A program made the translations under genes and the position numbers. The notes beneath the pieces are model-generated. The model was not told the DNA's origin, searched no databases, and worked only from the letters and a program-made list of their open reading frames with translations. A stretch of DNA of 64,000 nucleotides, taken from positions 15,755,838 to 15,819,837 of the forward strand of contig JBOZIK010000001.1 of NCBI GenBank assembly GCA_051453625.1. The letters are read 5' to 3'. Shown here one piece after another: positions 1 through 12,100 of the stretch. The DNA is from Welwitschia mirabilis. Its lineage: Eukaryota > Gnetophyta > Gnetopsida > Welwitschiales. How positions within the stretch are numbered: position 1 is the first letter of the stretch; every line of letters starts with the position of its first letter.

Positions 1-1925
1 TATGATGTCCTCTCCTCTAACTAAGGATCAACTAAACCATTTGACTCCTCGGTGATACCTAAATTAGAGATGGAGGCTCTTATGCCTTTAATTCCTTCTT
101 AAAATCTAATCATATAGGAGTTCTTATATCCTTCCAATTATTGGCTAGTTCTTCCCCCTCACTAGCTATTTTTTTATGCTTTTTTAATTTCATTAAATTC
201 TTTTCAATCTTTTCAATCATATTTTCTAAGGTATGAAGATCTTTCTTCAGTGAGGAAGGGAAATGACACCCTATAAATTTTGATAATTAAAATGGTCTCT
301 TAGGAATCTTTCTAATTGCCTTGACTAAACTAAAGCATGTCTCTTCTTATTAAACTTTAAGAGTGGTGTTTTTGGCCATATTAAATTCACCTGAGAAATT
401 GAGATATTAATGTTGCTAATAATAAAATGAATTACACATTGATGATTTAAAGTTGGTCCTTAATGAAATAATGTACTAATATTCATACACAGCATAAAAC
501 CAAGGTTAATATTAAAACTTGTGAATAAATAGTATATCATAAATTTGTAAATAAATTATAATAACTATAACTGCTTTTTTTCCTAGAGCATTATAAAATA
601 AAATTAAACTAAGAATATAAGAATCAAATATAATACCCTTGCACTCAACATTTTCATAAAAAACCCATTTTATAATTGTTAAAAATGATTATACTTGAGT
701 TACAGTCAAACTCTCTACCTATTCTATTTTTAAAAATATCTTAAAATGAATGCATAAATGGTTGAGATACATTCGAAGCATTAATTCCAAGTAAGATATT
801 AATAATACTAAGTGATAAAAACAAAGAAGTACATCTAACTTAATCTTAAAGATATCAGTAAAGTCATATATATTATGGATGTTCGTGTGAGACTCATGCA
901 CTTTTGGATGTAGTATGCTTTGCTCAAGATGAATAATAATTTTCCATCTAGAAAAAGAAAAATATGATGGTATCTAATCCTTCCTTTGCTTTTGAAATCA
1001 AGATTTCTTTTTATAATGATAGAATTTTTTTATCAAATATTTGAATCTTTTCTTTGGTAAATCATTGTAAAAATAAGGCTTATACTAAGGTATTGCCTAA
1101 TTCATGAGTAGGATCCTTACCTATGGTTAAGCCCAAGGCCTTTATTTTCATCATTATTAAGTAATATAATAAGAATAAACAAAAAACCCTTAAGAAAATC
1201 TGATAGAAATACCCAAAAAAATTTACTTATAAAGAATATCCACATATTCTTGCCTACTATGAAGACTTCTTCCATAACAAAGATGTCTATAGAAAGAAAT
1301 CTAAGAAAAAGAGAGCTTATGAGCATATTCACAGAAATACCTACTTGGTAAAGGAGTGAAAATGAAATTTTTTAGTTTCTCTCACATTTAAAAGGAGCAC
1401 TAGACCATAGCTTTTATTCATTTTTCAATTTTGGATTTATAGTATTAAAGACATCTATCCCTTGAAAGATGTCTAAAATGATAAAAATAGACATTTATGC
1501 CATAAAAGATGTTTATTTGTTAAAAATTTAAAGTTTTACTTAGAGATGGAAAAGACATTTACTATCTCAAAGATGTTTAAAATGAAAAAATATCAAACAT
1601 TTTTCTTGATAGCTAAAAGTCAAAGACATTTGCACCCTAAGATACATCTTTGTCATAGATGTTTGCATAGTAAATGACATATTTCCATTAAACATCTACA
1701 TATTTAAAGATGTTTATCTTACATTCCTGAAAACTTCCAAATTTGTTATTACTGATTCATTATTAGAAAATTTTAACTTAGAAGTAATAAGATTGAAAGA
1801 AGTAAGATAATTTTATTTAAATAGAATACACAAGAAAATATTTAAGTATCTGTTATTATTATCTTAACTAAAAAAAATCATAAGTAAAGTGTTGTGTTAA
1901 GATTATAGAGAGACTTCTTGTTAAC
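1..1925 (-). repeat. Probable 3' LTR or flank of the minus-strand copia element
   Basis: This stretch follows the end of the copia RNase H remnant, so it is where the 3' LTR should lie. It is very AT-rich and has no readable protein. From about 1,440 to 1,730 it carries many degenerate copies of a short motif resembling agatgtctt or its complement. The same kind of repeat recurs at about 9,020-9,430, on the other side of the element, and a tacattcct block also recurs (about 1,720 and 9,195). That supports these two regions being LTR copies. Exact LTR ends could not be placed, and the left end may lie outside the window. Confidence 0.4.
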
Positions 1926-2430
1926 TTATCTAATTGGATAAGGCCCAAACCCCATGTTCTCATAGAGACTGAAGAGCTTTTCTTCACTTAATTGCTTACT
2001 GAACACATTTGCTAGATAATCCTCCATCGTAATATATTCTAGTCTGATGTCTCTATTTTGAATATTTTCTTGAAGGAAATGATGTTGGATATCAATGTTT
2101 TCTATCCTATAGTATTGAATAGAATTATTTAATATACTAATTGCACTCTTATTATCATAATAGATTCAAATGTTCTCCATTATGAGTTTAAAATCCTTCA
2201 AGTTTACTTCATCTAAAGCACTTGTGTACAATAACTTTCAATAGTAATGTACCAAGATTTAGCAGTTGACAAAGTAGTTGAATTTTATTTCTTATTACTC
2301 CATGAGATCACCCATTATCCCAAGAGATAGCAATTTCCACTTGTGCTTCTTCTATCATCCCTGTAACATGCCTAATTTACATCATAATATCTAAATAGAT
2401 CAAGGTAGGAGCCCTTTGAGTAATAAAAGC
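1926..2430 (-). pseudogene. Copia RNase H domain remnant
   Basis: On the minus strand the C-terminal copia RNase H signature is readable: DNKSAISILNNS, then ENIDIQHHFLQENIQ, then EYITMEDYLANVFSKQL. Upstream, STAKSWYITIESYCTQVL matches the family's ALSTAEAEYIA region. At least one frameshift separates the two blocks. The linker to the RT (about 2,430-2,700) also keeps the family's pattern with RGIIGSLLYLTTHRIDI. Confidence 0.85.
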
Positions 2431-2639
2431 TCCAATTAATAGTACCTTTTAAATAAAAAATTATTATTTTAAAAATAGTTAAATGTGAATATATAGTATT
2501 ATTTTAATAATAAGTACAAATCCCTATACTTAATAAAATATCTATTCTATGAGTAGTCAAGTAAAGTAGACTACCAATTATACCTCTATGTAGCTTTTAA
2601 TCAGCCTTGTTACAATATTTACCTTTATCCAATTTTGTG

Positions 2640-3390
2640 CATTGGATCATAAGTATATATTTTGGCTTAAAATCCTACAACCCATATTTGACTAATAAAT
2701 TCTTAATATACTTAATTTAATAAATTAATATACCTTATTTGTATTACACAACTTGTAAACCCAAGAAATTTCTTAGTTCTCTCATGAGGCTTATTTCAAA
2801 TTCATCATGCATGATCTTGACAAATTTCTTGCATAATAATTAATTACTAGTATCAAATATAATTTTGTATACATAAATTTGCATAATAGTAAAGTCTTTA
2901 CCATTTATTTTTATAAAGAATATGATATCAGATGTACCTCTTTGAATCCATTTTCCATGAGGTATTCTAAAAGCCTTTCACACCATGCTTTAGGAGCTTA
3001 CTTAAGTCCATACAGAGTCTTTTGTATGCTATAAACGTAATTTAAGTTATAAGAATTACTAAAACCTTTAGATTTCTTAACATACACCTCTTCTTATGGT
3101 ACTTCATTCAAAAAGGCATTCTTGAAATCCATTTGGTAGAGTTTGAAATCCTTGGTACATGTAAAATCTAAAAGAATCCTAATTAATTTCATTTGTGCTA
3201 CTGATATAAAGGTCTATTTGAAATTAGTCCCTTCTTATTGGTTGTATCCTTTTACTACCCACCTTTCCTTGTTTCTTATAATATTTTCATTCTTATGTAT
3301 CTTATTCCTGAAAACCCATTTTTTTTCTATTATTGGTCTATCTAATGGTCTTATAATAAGGTTTTAAAGATTACATCTTTTAAACTAGTC
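2640..3390 (-). pseudogene. Copia reverse transcriptase (RVT_2) remnant
   Basis: Minus-strand translation gives, in order, KKWVFRNKIHKNENIIRNK, a stop-broken KGYNQ..EGTNF, KLYQMDFKNAFLNEVP, EEVYVKKSKGF and KTLYGLK-stop-APKAWCERLLEYLMENGF. These are landmark blocks of the copia reverse transcriptase. The stop in LYGLK*AP stands where the family has Gln (CAA to TAA). The catalytic YVDD block falls in a damaged stretch near 2,870-2,900 and could not be read cleanly. Confidence 0.9.
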
Positions 3391-3689
3391 CAGATCTTCC
3401 TGCATAGCTATCATTCAATGTTCATCATCTCCTTCCTCATTGAAGTTCTTAAGTTCCACTAAAGAAATGTAGGCTCTAAATCCACAAAACTTTTTAGTAT
3501 GACTTCTTGTTTTCACACTATCATAAAGACTACCAATTATATTACTAGTTAAGTAACTCCTTTTTAGCTTGATCATTTATAAGGATATCTATTTTTTAAG
3601 ATATTCTTCCTTCTTTTCTTTATTAACTAATTGTATAGGTGGGTTGTTAGTGGTGTGTTCTATTTATAAGGATAAATATGCATCCTACA

Positions 3690-4600
3690 TACAAATAGAT
3701 GTTTAGTTAGTATCATCAATTTTAACATTTATAGTTTTCTCTACCTCTTATGTTCTCTAATTGAACACTTAGTATACTTTACTATCCATTGAAGATCTAA
3801 GAAAAATACCTTCATCAATTTGGAAATTAAAATTTCTAAGATAATATTTTTATCTAAGATAAAACATTTTATACCAAACACATTAAAGTAACTTATTATA
3901 GGTTTAGTACTAGACTAAAGCTCATATGGAGTTTTAGTTATAAAACATCTTATTAGAGCTCTATTAGAAATGTTTAGAGTAGTGTTAATAGCGTCTACCT
4001 AGAAATGATAAGAAATCCCTTGGTCTTGCATCATTGTTTTATCCATCTTATCTAAAATCTAATTTTTCTTTTGTCTACTCCATTTTTTTATGGTGTTCTT
4101 AGAGCTAAGAATTAGTGATGAATGTCAAATTACTCACAAAAGTTCCTAAACCTTGTATTCTTGAATTTTTATACTATTGTTACTCCTTATAGTTTTGATC
4201 TTGTATCCTCTCTATTTATGTAATCTGATATACAACTTAGAAAATATGTTAAAGGTCTTACCCTTATGTGTAAGGAAGGCCATCCATATAAAATAATGAA
4301 AATCAACTATAATTAAATAATACCTTTTCTTACTAAGAATTTTAGTAGGAGATGGACAATAATATCAAGATATAAAATTCCAAAGAAAATGTAATAGAGA
4401 TGGAATTTTTTTCCAACCAAACCTTATCCTTATTTGCATCCCTTGTGATAAGCTTTACAAAAGTAGTCATCAAAATTTTGTAATTTAAGAAGTCCTCTTA
4501 CCATGTATTTTGAGGAGAGAATCTTAAGTAGGTCCTCGGTCACATGTCCAACCTTTCTATGCTACATATTTGCATTACCTGTAGTAGTTAATAAATACTT
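3690..4600 (-). pseudogene. Copia GAG-pre-integrase and integrase core remnant
   Basis: The pre-integrase block HRKVGHVTEDLLKILSSKYM is readable near 4,500-4,570. The integrase core then follows through frameshifts, including the LALRTP..KNGV block near 4,060-4,110 and ISYFNVFGIKCFIL near 3,860-3,900. The catalytic Asp/Glu residues cannot all be confirmed because the frame changes repeatedly. Confidence 0.85.
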
Positions 4601-5026
4601 AAAAGCTTTGTTAGAAATGTCTTACAAAGTAGTAACATACATATTTAATTTTATAAGACTAGCAAATAGAACCTTATTTGATTGAAATGCTTTTATAACA
4701 TAATCATCTTTGATAAAAGTTATGGAAAAATTTGCATTACATAATTAGATAATACTAAGCAAGTTAGATTACAAACCTTCAACATAAAATGCATCTTTTA
4801 CCTTAGGTAGATTAACTCCACTAATAGCTTTAATACCTATGATAAGTGTTTTTGTGTTATCACTAAAAATAACCACATTTTATCTTACTTAACTAAGGAA
4901 GTGAAAATGGATTTATCACTTGTCATATATCTAGAGCATCTATTATTAATAGACTAATCATGTATCTTTATAGCTTGAAATGCAACTTATTCTAAGAGAG
5001 CTATTCTTGATTTTAGGATTTGCATC

Positions 5027-5067
5027 NNNNNNNNNNNNNNNNNNNNNNNNNNNNNNNNNNNNNNNNN
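5027..5067. other. Assembly gap (41 N)
   Basis: A run of 41 unknown bases inside the copia gag/protease region. The two flanks do not share an obvious overlap. Confidence 0.99.
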
Positions 5068-5599
5068 TGGCATCTTGGCATTGTTAACATACTATATTAT
5101 ACCAAACTTGTATGGATAATTAAATTTATAGTGACCACATTTATAATAGTAATAATAAGTAATGTTTTTAAAGAAAGTTTAATGCTCATACTTTATCTTA
5201 TAGTTTCAGCTATTAAAAAGTGACATTGATATGCATATGAAAGCTTCATTGTATCTTAGGCTACTTCTGTCATTGACACTTTTACATTGCCCAAGCATGA
5301 TCTTTAATGTCTTATTTCTTTTGGGTAAATTTCTTATTAGTCTTCTTTCCATCTATAATTTCATGTCTAATATTCTTAAATTCATATATTAGTTTGTTAA
5401 TCTCAGCCCTAAGTATTGATTTTTCATTTTTAAATTTATTTGATGATTTCTTTTCTTACTCATAAGATAATTCATGATTGGGAACTAATTTCTTCATCTT
5501 AGAACATACTTTTTTTAGCTTAATAATTTCTTTATAAATTAGATCATACCTTTCTTAAATTATCATATCTATTTTGTCTTTACTTTCTAAATCTTACTC

Positions 5600-6735
5600 A
5601 TTATTTTCCTTTTTCTTATCACTTTAGGTATGAATGATGGCTATATAAGATAGGTGAGCTATCTCATCATCTGAAGTATCTACTTTTATGGCATTGTCAT
5701 CTTTATTATAATCTATAAAGAATGAATTTTTTCCTTTCCTTTTTCTGTTGTTTTTTCTCATCTAATACTTTAGAGCTAGAACTTTTTGAGGCTAAATGTT
5801 CGTATTCTCCATAAATCCCATATTCTAATATGGAAATATCATTCTTAAAAGAAGAATTAGAACTAAAAATAACTTACCTTTTGCTTGAATTCTAATGACT
5901 TCCTATAATCATTCTTTCTATTGTTCCTTCGGGAGAGGAGTCTCTTTATACACCTTGTGCTTAGAGAAATTCCTTCATCTACATCATCTTTTGAATCATC
6001 TACTTCTGAAACTTCTTTTAACTTTAATTTAAAAGTTTATCTTAAGCTTTTAATTATCTTAAGAGAAATGGATTTCTCTTTTACAATACTATCTTGAATG
6101 AAGTTCATTTCATGATCTATCAAAGAACTTTATAGTTCTTCAATCTTCATGTATTAAAATCTATTACTTCTTTCATTATAGTTGTCTTTGGTCTATATTA
6201 TAAAGTCAAGAATTTTAACACTTTCTAAATCATCTTAGCATTTAAAAGATCTTAACTAATTTTACAAATGGCATTTACAATGTTGATAACTCTTGTAAAA
6301 TATTTGTATACTCTTTCTTTATTATTAATTTTAATATTCTCAGACTAATTTGTTGAAATAAAAAGTTTTGATTATTTGACAATTGAGGTTTTTTCATATG
6401 TACCTTTTAAGACATCTCATATCTCTTTGATAGTTTTTCATTTGACTATTTTATTAAAATCTTCCATAATAAGGACTAAACATAGTAAATTCTTTGCTTT
6501 GAATCATACATGAAGACTACCTTATTTTGGTCTTACCATTTTCACCTAAGCTTGACCTATACGAGGGTGTTTTACATAGCATTTATAAAGTTTTTTATTG
6601 GCTCTATGTATCCATGTTTAATATTTTTCCAAATCTAAAACTCAAAATTCTATAAGTAAACCTACATCCTAATCTTCTAATAGGCATAGTTTGATCATTG
6701 AAGAGTGGAGGTTTAACAAATGAAATCCTTTTCAT
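5600..6735 (-). pseudogene. Copia gag remnant, first copy
   Basis: The minus strand starts MKRISFVKPPLFNDQ at 6,735 and continues, with stops, through a block resembling the copia gag polypeptide (UBN2/DUF4219 type): a KSMIQSKEFTMF-like segment and QMKNYQRDMRCLKRYI. A leader with a decayed primer site should lie just to the right, near 6,770-6,800. Its right-hand 720 bases are duplicated across the next gap (second copy about 7,008-7,735). In the second copy the ATG has become ATA. Confidence 0.75.
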
Positions 6736-6907
6736 AGTTCACTGAAGAATGTTACTCTTTCTTATGAGTATCCACTTTAATACCCCTTAAGGATCATTAA
6801 ACTTAGAGGAAAGGGGTGAATGAGCTTTACTAAATAAAAAATTTAAATAACTAGTAGAACAAAATCATAAGGAAAAAAATCTTGTTAATCTGTGTGGTTC
6901 CCTAGCC
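6013..6907. repeat. First copy of about 895-bp direct duplication flanking a gap
   Basis: The sequence from ttcttttaactttaatttaa (6,013) to gtgtggttccctagcc (6,907) reappears almost unchanged at 7,008-7,902, directly across a 100-base N gap. Differences by eye are a few per hundred bases. It contains copia gag and leader sequence. The placement hard against the gap on both sides points to unmerged contig ends or two haplotype copies rather than a biological tandem duplication. Confidence 0.9.
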
Positions 6908-7007
6908 NNNNNNNNNNNNNNNNNNNNNNNNNNNNNNNNNNNNNNNNNNNNNNNNNNNNNNNNNNNNNNNNNNNNNNNNNNNNNNNNNNNNNNNNNNNNN
7001 NNNNNNN
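6908..7007. other. Assembly gap (100 N)
   Basis: Exactly 100 N, the usual scaffolding filler length. The sequence that ends at the left edge is the same as the sequence that ends about 895 bases to the right. Confidence 0.99.
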
Positions 7008-7902
7008 TTCTTTTAACTTTACTTTAAAAGTTTATCTTAAGCTTTTAATTATCTTGAGAGAAATGGGTTTCTCTTTTACAATACTATCTTGGATGAAGTT
7101 CATTTCATGATCTATCAAAGAACTTTATAGTTCTTCAATCTTCATGGTATTAAAATCTCTTAATTCTTTCATTATACTTGTCTTTGGTTTATATTATAAA
7201 GTTAAGAATTTTAACACTTTCTAAATCACCTTAGCATCTAAAATATCTTAACTAATTTTACAAATGGCATTTACAATGTTGTTAACTCTTGTAAAATATT
7301 TGTATACTCTTTCTTCATTATTAATTTTAATATTCTCAGACTAATTTGTTAAAATAAAGAGTTTTGATTATTTGACAATTGAGGTTTTTTCATATGTATC
7401 TTTTAAGACATTTCATATCTCTTTGATAGTTTTTAATTTAACTATTTTATTAAAATCTTCCATAGTAAGGACTAAACATAGTAAATTATTTGCTTTGAAT
7501 CATACATGAAGACTACCTTATTTTAGTCTTACCATTTTCACCTAAGCTTGACCTATATGAGGGTGTTTTACATAGAATTTATAAAGGTTTTTATTGGCTC
7601 TATGTATCCATGTTTAATATTTTTCCAAACCTAAAACTCAAAATACTATAAGTAAACCTACATCCTAATCTTCTAATAAGCATAGTTTGATCATTAAAGA
7701 GTGGAGGTCTGACAAATAAAATCCTTTTTATAGTTCACTGAAGAATGTTACTCTTTCTTATGCGTATCCACTTTAATACCCCTTAAGGATCATTAAACTT
7801 AGAGGAAAGGGGTGAATGAGTTTTACCAAATAAAAAATTTAACTAACTAGTAGAACAAAATCATAAGGAAAAAAATCTTGTTAATCTGTGTGGTTCTCCA
7901 AC
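7008..7902. repeat. Second copy of the about 895-bp duplication
   Basis: A near-identical copy of 6,013-6,907, holding part of the copia gag (minus strand) and its leader. The block ccccttaaggatcattaaac followed by an aggggtgaatgag motif, at 7,780-7,820 here and 6,783-6,823 in the other copy, resembles the LTR-end/leader junction of plant copia elements. Confidence 0.9.
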
Positions 7903-9600
7903 CTGGGTATGTTAACACATAGAAGGTAGCTTTCCTTCATACCTTTAAATATCCTTAACCTAAAAAATAATGCTTTAGGAGCACCACTAATCTTACAACC
8001 AAATAACTACTCTTTTTAAGATATTAAGATATCACTCTCTTCCCCTTTGGTATCCTAATAAATCAAAGTCCAAAAGTGATCTTAAGCACTCGACCATTCA
8101 CAAGAAGCACACTAATGCAAGAGTTTCCTTAAACTTTGGAATTCGCAAGTAAGGTGTCCTAGATAGAGAATAACAAGGATTTTCAACTTTGAAATAAATG
8201 ATTTAAAAAATTTAATAGTCTAATAGAGAATTATAAAAAACTAGAATGGGGAAGGAAAAGTCTAAAATAATGTGTCTCTAAGTGTTGTTTCTTAAGCTCA
8301 TCTTTAATGTAATCACTCACATAAATCAAATATCAGAGTAGAAGTAGTGGATGTGAAAGGAATGTAGAGGTTTAATGGTATAAATAAAAAATATAAGGTC
8401 CAAATCATATCACATTAAATTTAATCTCTTTTTTTTCAAATTTCTCAAACATATATATTATAGTATAAGTAATAATAGAAGATCAAATCCATAAAGGATG
8501 GATCCAAGTTTAAGAAAATAGTTAATAATTATAACAAACACAAAGCAGATGGGCATACCCACTATGTTATTTATTATAACAAACAAATNNNNNNNNNNNN
8601 NNNNNNNNNNNNNNNNNNNNNNNNNNNNNNNNNNNNNNNNNNNNNNNNNNNNNNNNNNNNNNNNNNNNNNNNNNNNNNNNNNNNNNNNATTGAGTTCCTC
8701 TTTAATGTAATTAATTGCATAGATCAAATATTAGATTAGTCATAGTGGATGAGCATAAAATTCACAGATGTCTTTAGTGTAAATGAATATTTATCAAGTT
8801 TAAGATATTTCATCCTATGTAATTTCAAAAATGATTTTGCTAAAAGTTCTTTAAATCTCTTTCTTTGTGGCTTTTATACTTCTAAGGTAATCTAATCTAT
8901 TACCCTAAGGAGATAACCATTTAAAGTAGATTGAATGCTATCTAATAACTATAAATGGTTAATTCTGATATCCAATTGCTATTTTTATTTTATGTCATTT
9001 TTTGGAATAAACTTCTTCAATCTCATAGGTGTCTTTAAGATAGAGGTCTTTAATATTGACAAACATCTTCTAGGTAGACATCATTAACATGATAAACATC
9101 TTTAGTAAACTTTTTCATATTTCAGTGAGCTTTGAACTACTATTTCTCTAAACATCTTATATCATGAATTCATTATGAAAAACTTTCCTACATTCCTAAA
9201 AAATTAATAAACCGTTATTTTCATCTTACTTAGAACAAACTATTACCTATCACCTATTTCAATTTAGCATAGATATTTTCCTATGATAAACATCTTTCCT
9301 TCTAATTGAAATCTACTTTTAGTATAGAATTCTTCAAACTTATAGATATTTTTCCTTCTAATTTAGTCTTATTTTTGGTATAGATGTCTTTAAACTTATA
9401 GATATGTTTATCATAGATGTCTTTAATACTATAGATTTCTATGGTTAATCTTATTCATCCTTGATTAATCTCTTGAGAATATCTTACATTTTGCCTTAGA
9501 AACTAATTTTTGCTAAGATTTTTGCTTACATTAGGAAAGATAAATGAAGGAGGAGGGGTAATCATATACAATAATAATCCCATGAAAAAGAGGCAAGATG
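7903..9600 (-). repeat. Probable 5' LTR of the minus-strand copia element
   Basis: Non-coding AT-rich sequence upstream of the copia gag on the minus strand, in the place of the 5' LTR. It contains a diverged internal duplication (about 8,290-8,345 against 8,690-8,745; tctttaatgtaat then atcaaatat). Between about 9,020 and 9,430 it has dense acatctt/agatgtctt-type repeats like those at 1,440-1,730. LTR borders were not resolved. Confidence 0.4.
8589..8688. other. Assembly gap (100 N)
   Basis: 100 N within the probable copia LTR. The immediate flanks are not obviously the same. Confidence 0.99.
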
Positions 9601-10304
9601 GTTTAGCTTATGTCTATTTAGCCAAGAGATGAACCATTAGAAAATGAAAATAGGACTTTTATGGGGTAAAATATAATAAGATAGGTTTAACCCTATAATG
9701 TTAAGGATTTTACATAGAAAAATTATATATTAAATAAAGAATAGAAATGGAAGAAGTAGTTAGTCAGAGAACTAATACTAGTGTATACATGGCATGACAA
9801 GAGATTAAGAGCTTGGAAAAGTTATAAATAGAAAAAGGTATTATACAAAAACGTATGTAGGCGGACATTTATTAGAATAATTGAATTAATTAGATGTATT
9901 AGAATTGGATTGAAAAAGTTGAGAAATACTAAAATATAATTTCCAATTATTTTAGTTAGTGGATATGGAGGGTTTAGAAGGGTTATAAAGAAAAACATAC
10001 CCATATAAGTTGAAATATAGATTAAATGAATAGTACGCAGTAATAATATGGCTTACATGTTGTTAGTCATTTGCAAATACTTTATTTACAAATTACATAT
10101 GAATAAAATTTATGTGACTTAGGAAATGCCTTAAATTATATTTTAAGGGTAAAAATATATAAATTTATATAGGAAGTATAAAATACATAATGTAGATGGA
10201 ACAAAGATAATCAATAGGTTATGATTAAAATAAATGGTAAAGTTTAAGCATTAAAGAGGAAAAATAATAGTAAACAATGGTAGGTTATAAAAAAGTACCA
10301 TTTT
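9601..10304. other. AT-rich stretch, nothing recognised
   Basis: No coding similarity, tandem repeat or terminal repeat was found here. Short open frames on the minus strand look like chance. Confidence 0.5.
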
Positions 10305-10690
10305 TATTATTAAGCTATCAAGGATTAGTAACTTTTGAATTCATCAATACTCATATGATAAATGATATTTTATCATCATACCCAAATCATTACACTTGAT
10401 GATCTGAAGTTTGTATTAGGATAGTGTAGCATATGATTGAGTTAGGAATTGATGAAGAATGAATCAGGTGAATACTTAAATCTTGCTCATTTCTTGTTTA
10501 TCCTATGAAGTTTCAATTCAAATTCTAAACTCTCTTTTTTTCCTTTCTTATTTTTATTATAACTTGCATAGCAAGAGAAGGTGTAAACTTTTAAAAATAA
10601 CTATCCTAGTTATCACTATGAAAAGAAGATAGTAAGTATAAAGCTAGCTAAATCTAGTTCACTATAAAACCTGAATAGATTTTTATGTTA
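10305..10690. repeat. Partial LTR copy (U5-like end) abutting a fuller LTR
   Basis: This segment (aaggattagtaacttttgaa..., then gtgtagcatatgattgagt..., then atgaagtttcaattcaaatt...) is a diverged direct repeat of 11,765-12,090. The second copy lies at the downstream end of the LTR that starts near 10,694. The LTR start therefore follows directly on a copy of an LTR end, like a head-to-tail LTR-LTR junction. Identity is clear block by block but moderate overall. Confidence 0.6.
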
Positions 10691-10693
10691 AAA

Positions 10694-12100
10694 TGTAAAA
10701 ATTGACATTTATATCAAGTATTTCAAGCTGATTTATTATAAATGAAGATATTAATTTAATTATTTAAACTATAAAATATGTCTCCTATTATTTTTTAAAT
10801 AAAACCTAATTTTATACTTTTTTTTATAGTAATTATAGCTATTTAGCTATATTTTAGAATACATGGTGGAAGATGAAAACAATTTCTGCATAAAATAATA
10901 GTGGCAATGGAGACATGAGATGGTGACAGGAGTAACATTGGAAGACATGTGAAAAAGACATGTGAAGATGGCATTGGAGACATGTGGTGATAGCACTAGT
11001 TGGTAGAGGAATCCAGCTCTAAAGGCCATATGTTAGACTCATCATGATAAAGATTCCACCTAATGTTATGTGGCAATCTCCATAAATGCTACAAAACTAC
11101 CTCCACTAAATGCTAANNNNNNNNNNNNNNNNNNNNNNNNNNNNNNNNNNNNNNNNNNNNNNNNNNNNNNNNNNNNNNNNNNNNNNNNNNNNNNNNNNNN
11201 NNNNNNNNNNNNNNNNTACAAAACTACCTTCACTAAATGCTAAATGACAAAGATTCTACCTAATGCTAGAGGACAGAATCTTATCTATCTAATGCTATGA
11301 GATAACATTCATTAAATTCTATAGGGTAGAATCTTATCTACCAAATGTTAAATGCAAATGATTATTGCTAATGCTACAAGCCAAAAGCTCTCAACCACCT
11401 TAATCTTACCCTCACTTATAAAAGGTCCTTGAATCCTTATTAATTTTGGGCACATCATAGAATCTTTTGAGCATTAATTTTGATGGCCGTTTGAGTTATT
11501 CTTTGAGAGTAAGCCTACTTTCAAAAATACATTAAGGAGTACTTTTAGCTTCCTTCCATCTCTGATGTAATGTTTCTTTCTTTAATTAAATACTAAAGAG
11601 TTGCTTTCTTTTGATTATTAGTCATAGTTTATTTTGTACTAGAAATGCTTAAGTAATAATGTACTATGAAGTTTTACTTGGCTAACTAATTGAATTTGAT
11701 TAGTTAATTAGTTTAAGTCTTAGTAACTTAATAAACCTTATATATAATAAGTTCATGCTTTTCATTTTTATTACAAAGTTATGAAGGATTAGTAACTTTC
11801 AAATTCACTAATACTCATATGTTGAATGAGATTATATTACTATGATCTAAGCCTTCATACTTTATAGTATGAATTTTATTTCAAAATAGTGCAACATATG
11901 CTGAAGTGAGGAATTTTTGAAGGACAAATTAGGTAAATACTTGAAGCTTACTTACTCCTCATTTTTTTAAATGAAGTTTCAATCCAAAATTCTCATCTTC
12001 CTATTTTTTCTTGTCTATAATTTATAACTTGTAATTAATTAAGAGTTTTTATGTAATTTCTTTTTAGCTAACCCTAATTATCCCTACCTAATTTTAAATC
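10694..12100 (+). mobile_element. Left LTR of a decayed LTR retrotransposon
   Basis: It starts tgtaaaaattgacatttata, and its first 800 bases match 16,436-17,165. A cacttataaaaggtcctt sequence at about 11,413-11,430 looks like a TATA box; the matching cctataaaatgg is at 17,025-17,036. Between about 10,890 and 11,370 the LTR carries two families of short internal repeats: gagacatgtgg-type units, and cctaatgctagagga...agaatcttatct-type units. A 100-N gap at 11,117-11,216 sits in the second. The right end is set only by the repeat that ends near 12,090. Confidence 0.7.
11117..11216. other. Assembly gap (100 N) with shared flanks
   Basis: The 27 bases left of the gap (11,090-11,116) and right of it (11,217-11,243) are the same apart from one base, so the contigs overlap rather than being separated by unknown sequence. 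Confidence 0.95.

Larger units (their letters stand above)
1926..6735 (-). pseudogene. Dead Ty1/copia retrotransposon gag-pol
   Basis: Reading the minus strand from right to left, the order gag, integrase, reverse transcriptase, RNase H can be followed, which is the Ty1/copia order. The gag-like start is the ATG at 6,733-6,735. The last readable codons, ending GFGPYPIR, stop at 1,926. Stops and frameshifts interrupt every domain; several stops sit where the family has Gln codons (CAA to TAA), as expected from cytosine deamination. A 41-base N gap at 5,027-5,067 removes part of the zinc-knuckle/gag-to-protease region. No functional product is possible. In life the element would have encoded a polyprotein for reverse transcription in cytoplasmic particles and integration in the nucleus. 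Confidence 0.9.

Noticed and set aside
1-60. LTR/leader junction like that at 6,783
   Set aside because: A short taaggatca..taaac resemblance exists but the neighbouring bases do not align.
1440-1730. CRISPR-like regularly spaced repeats
   Set aside because: The repeats are short, degenerate and irregularly spaced within LTR-like plant sequence; the genome is eukaryotic.
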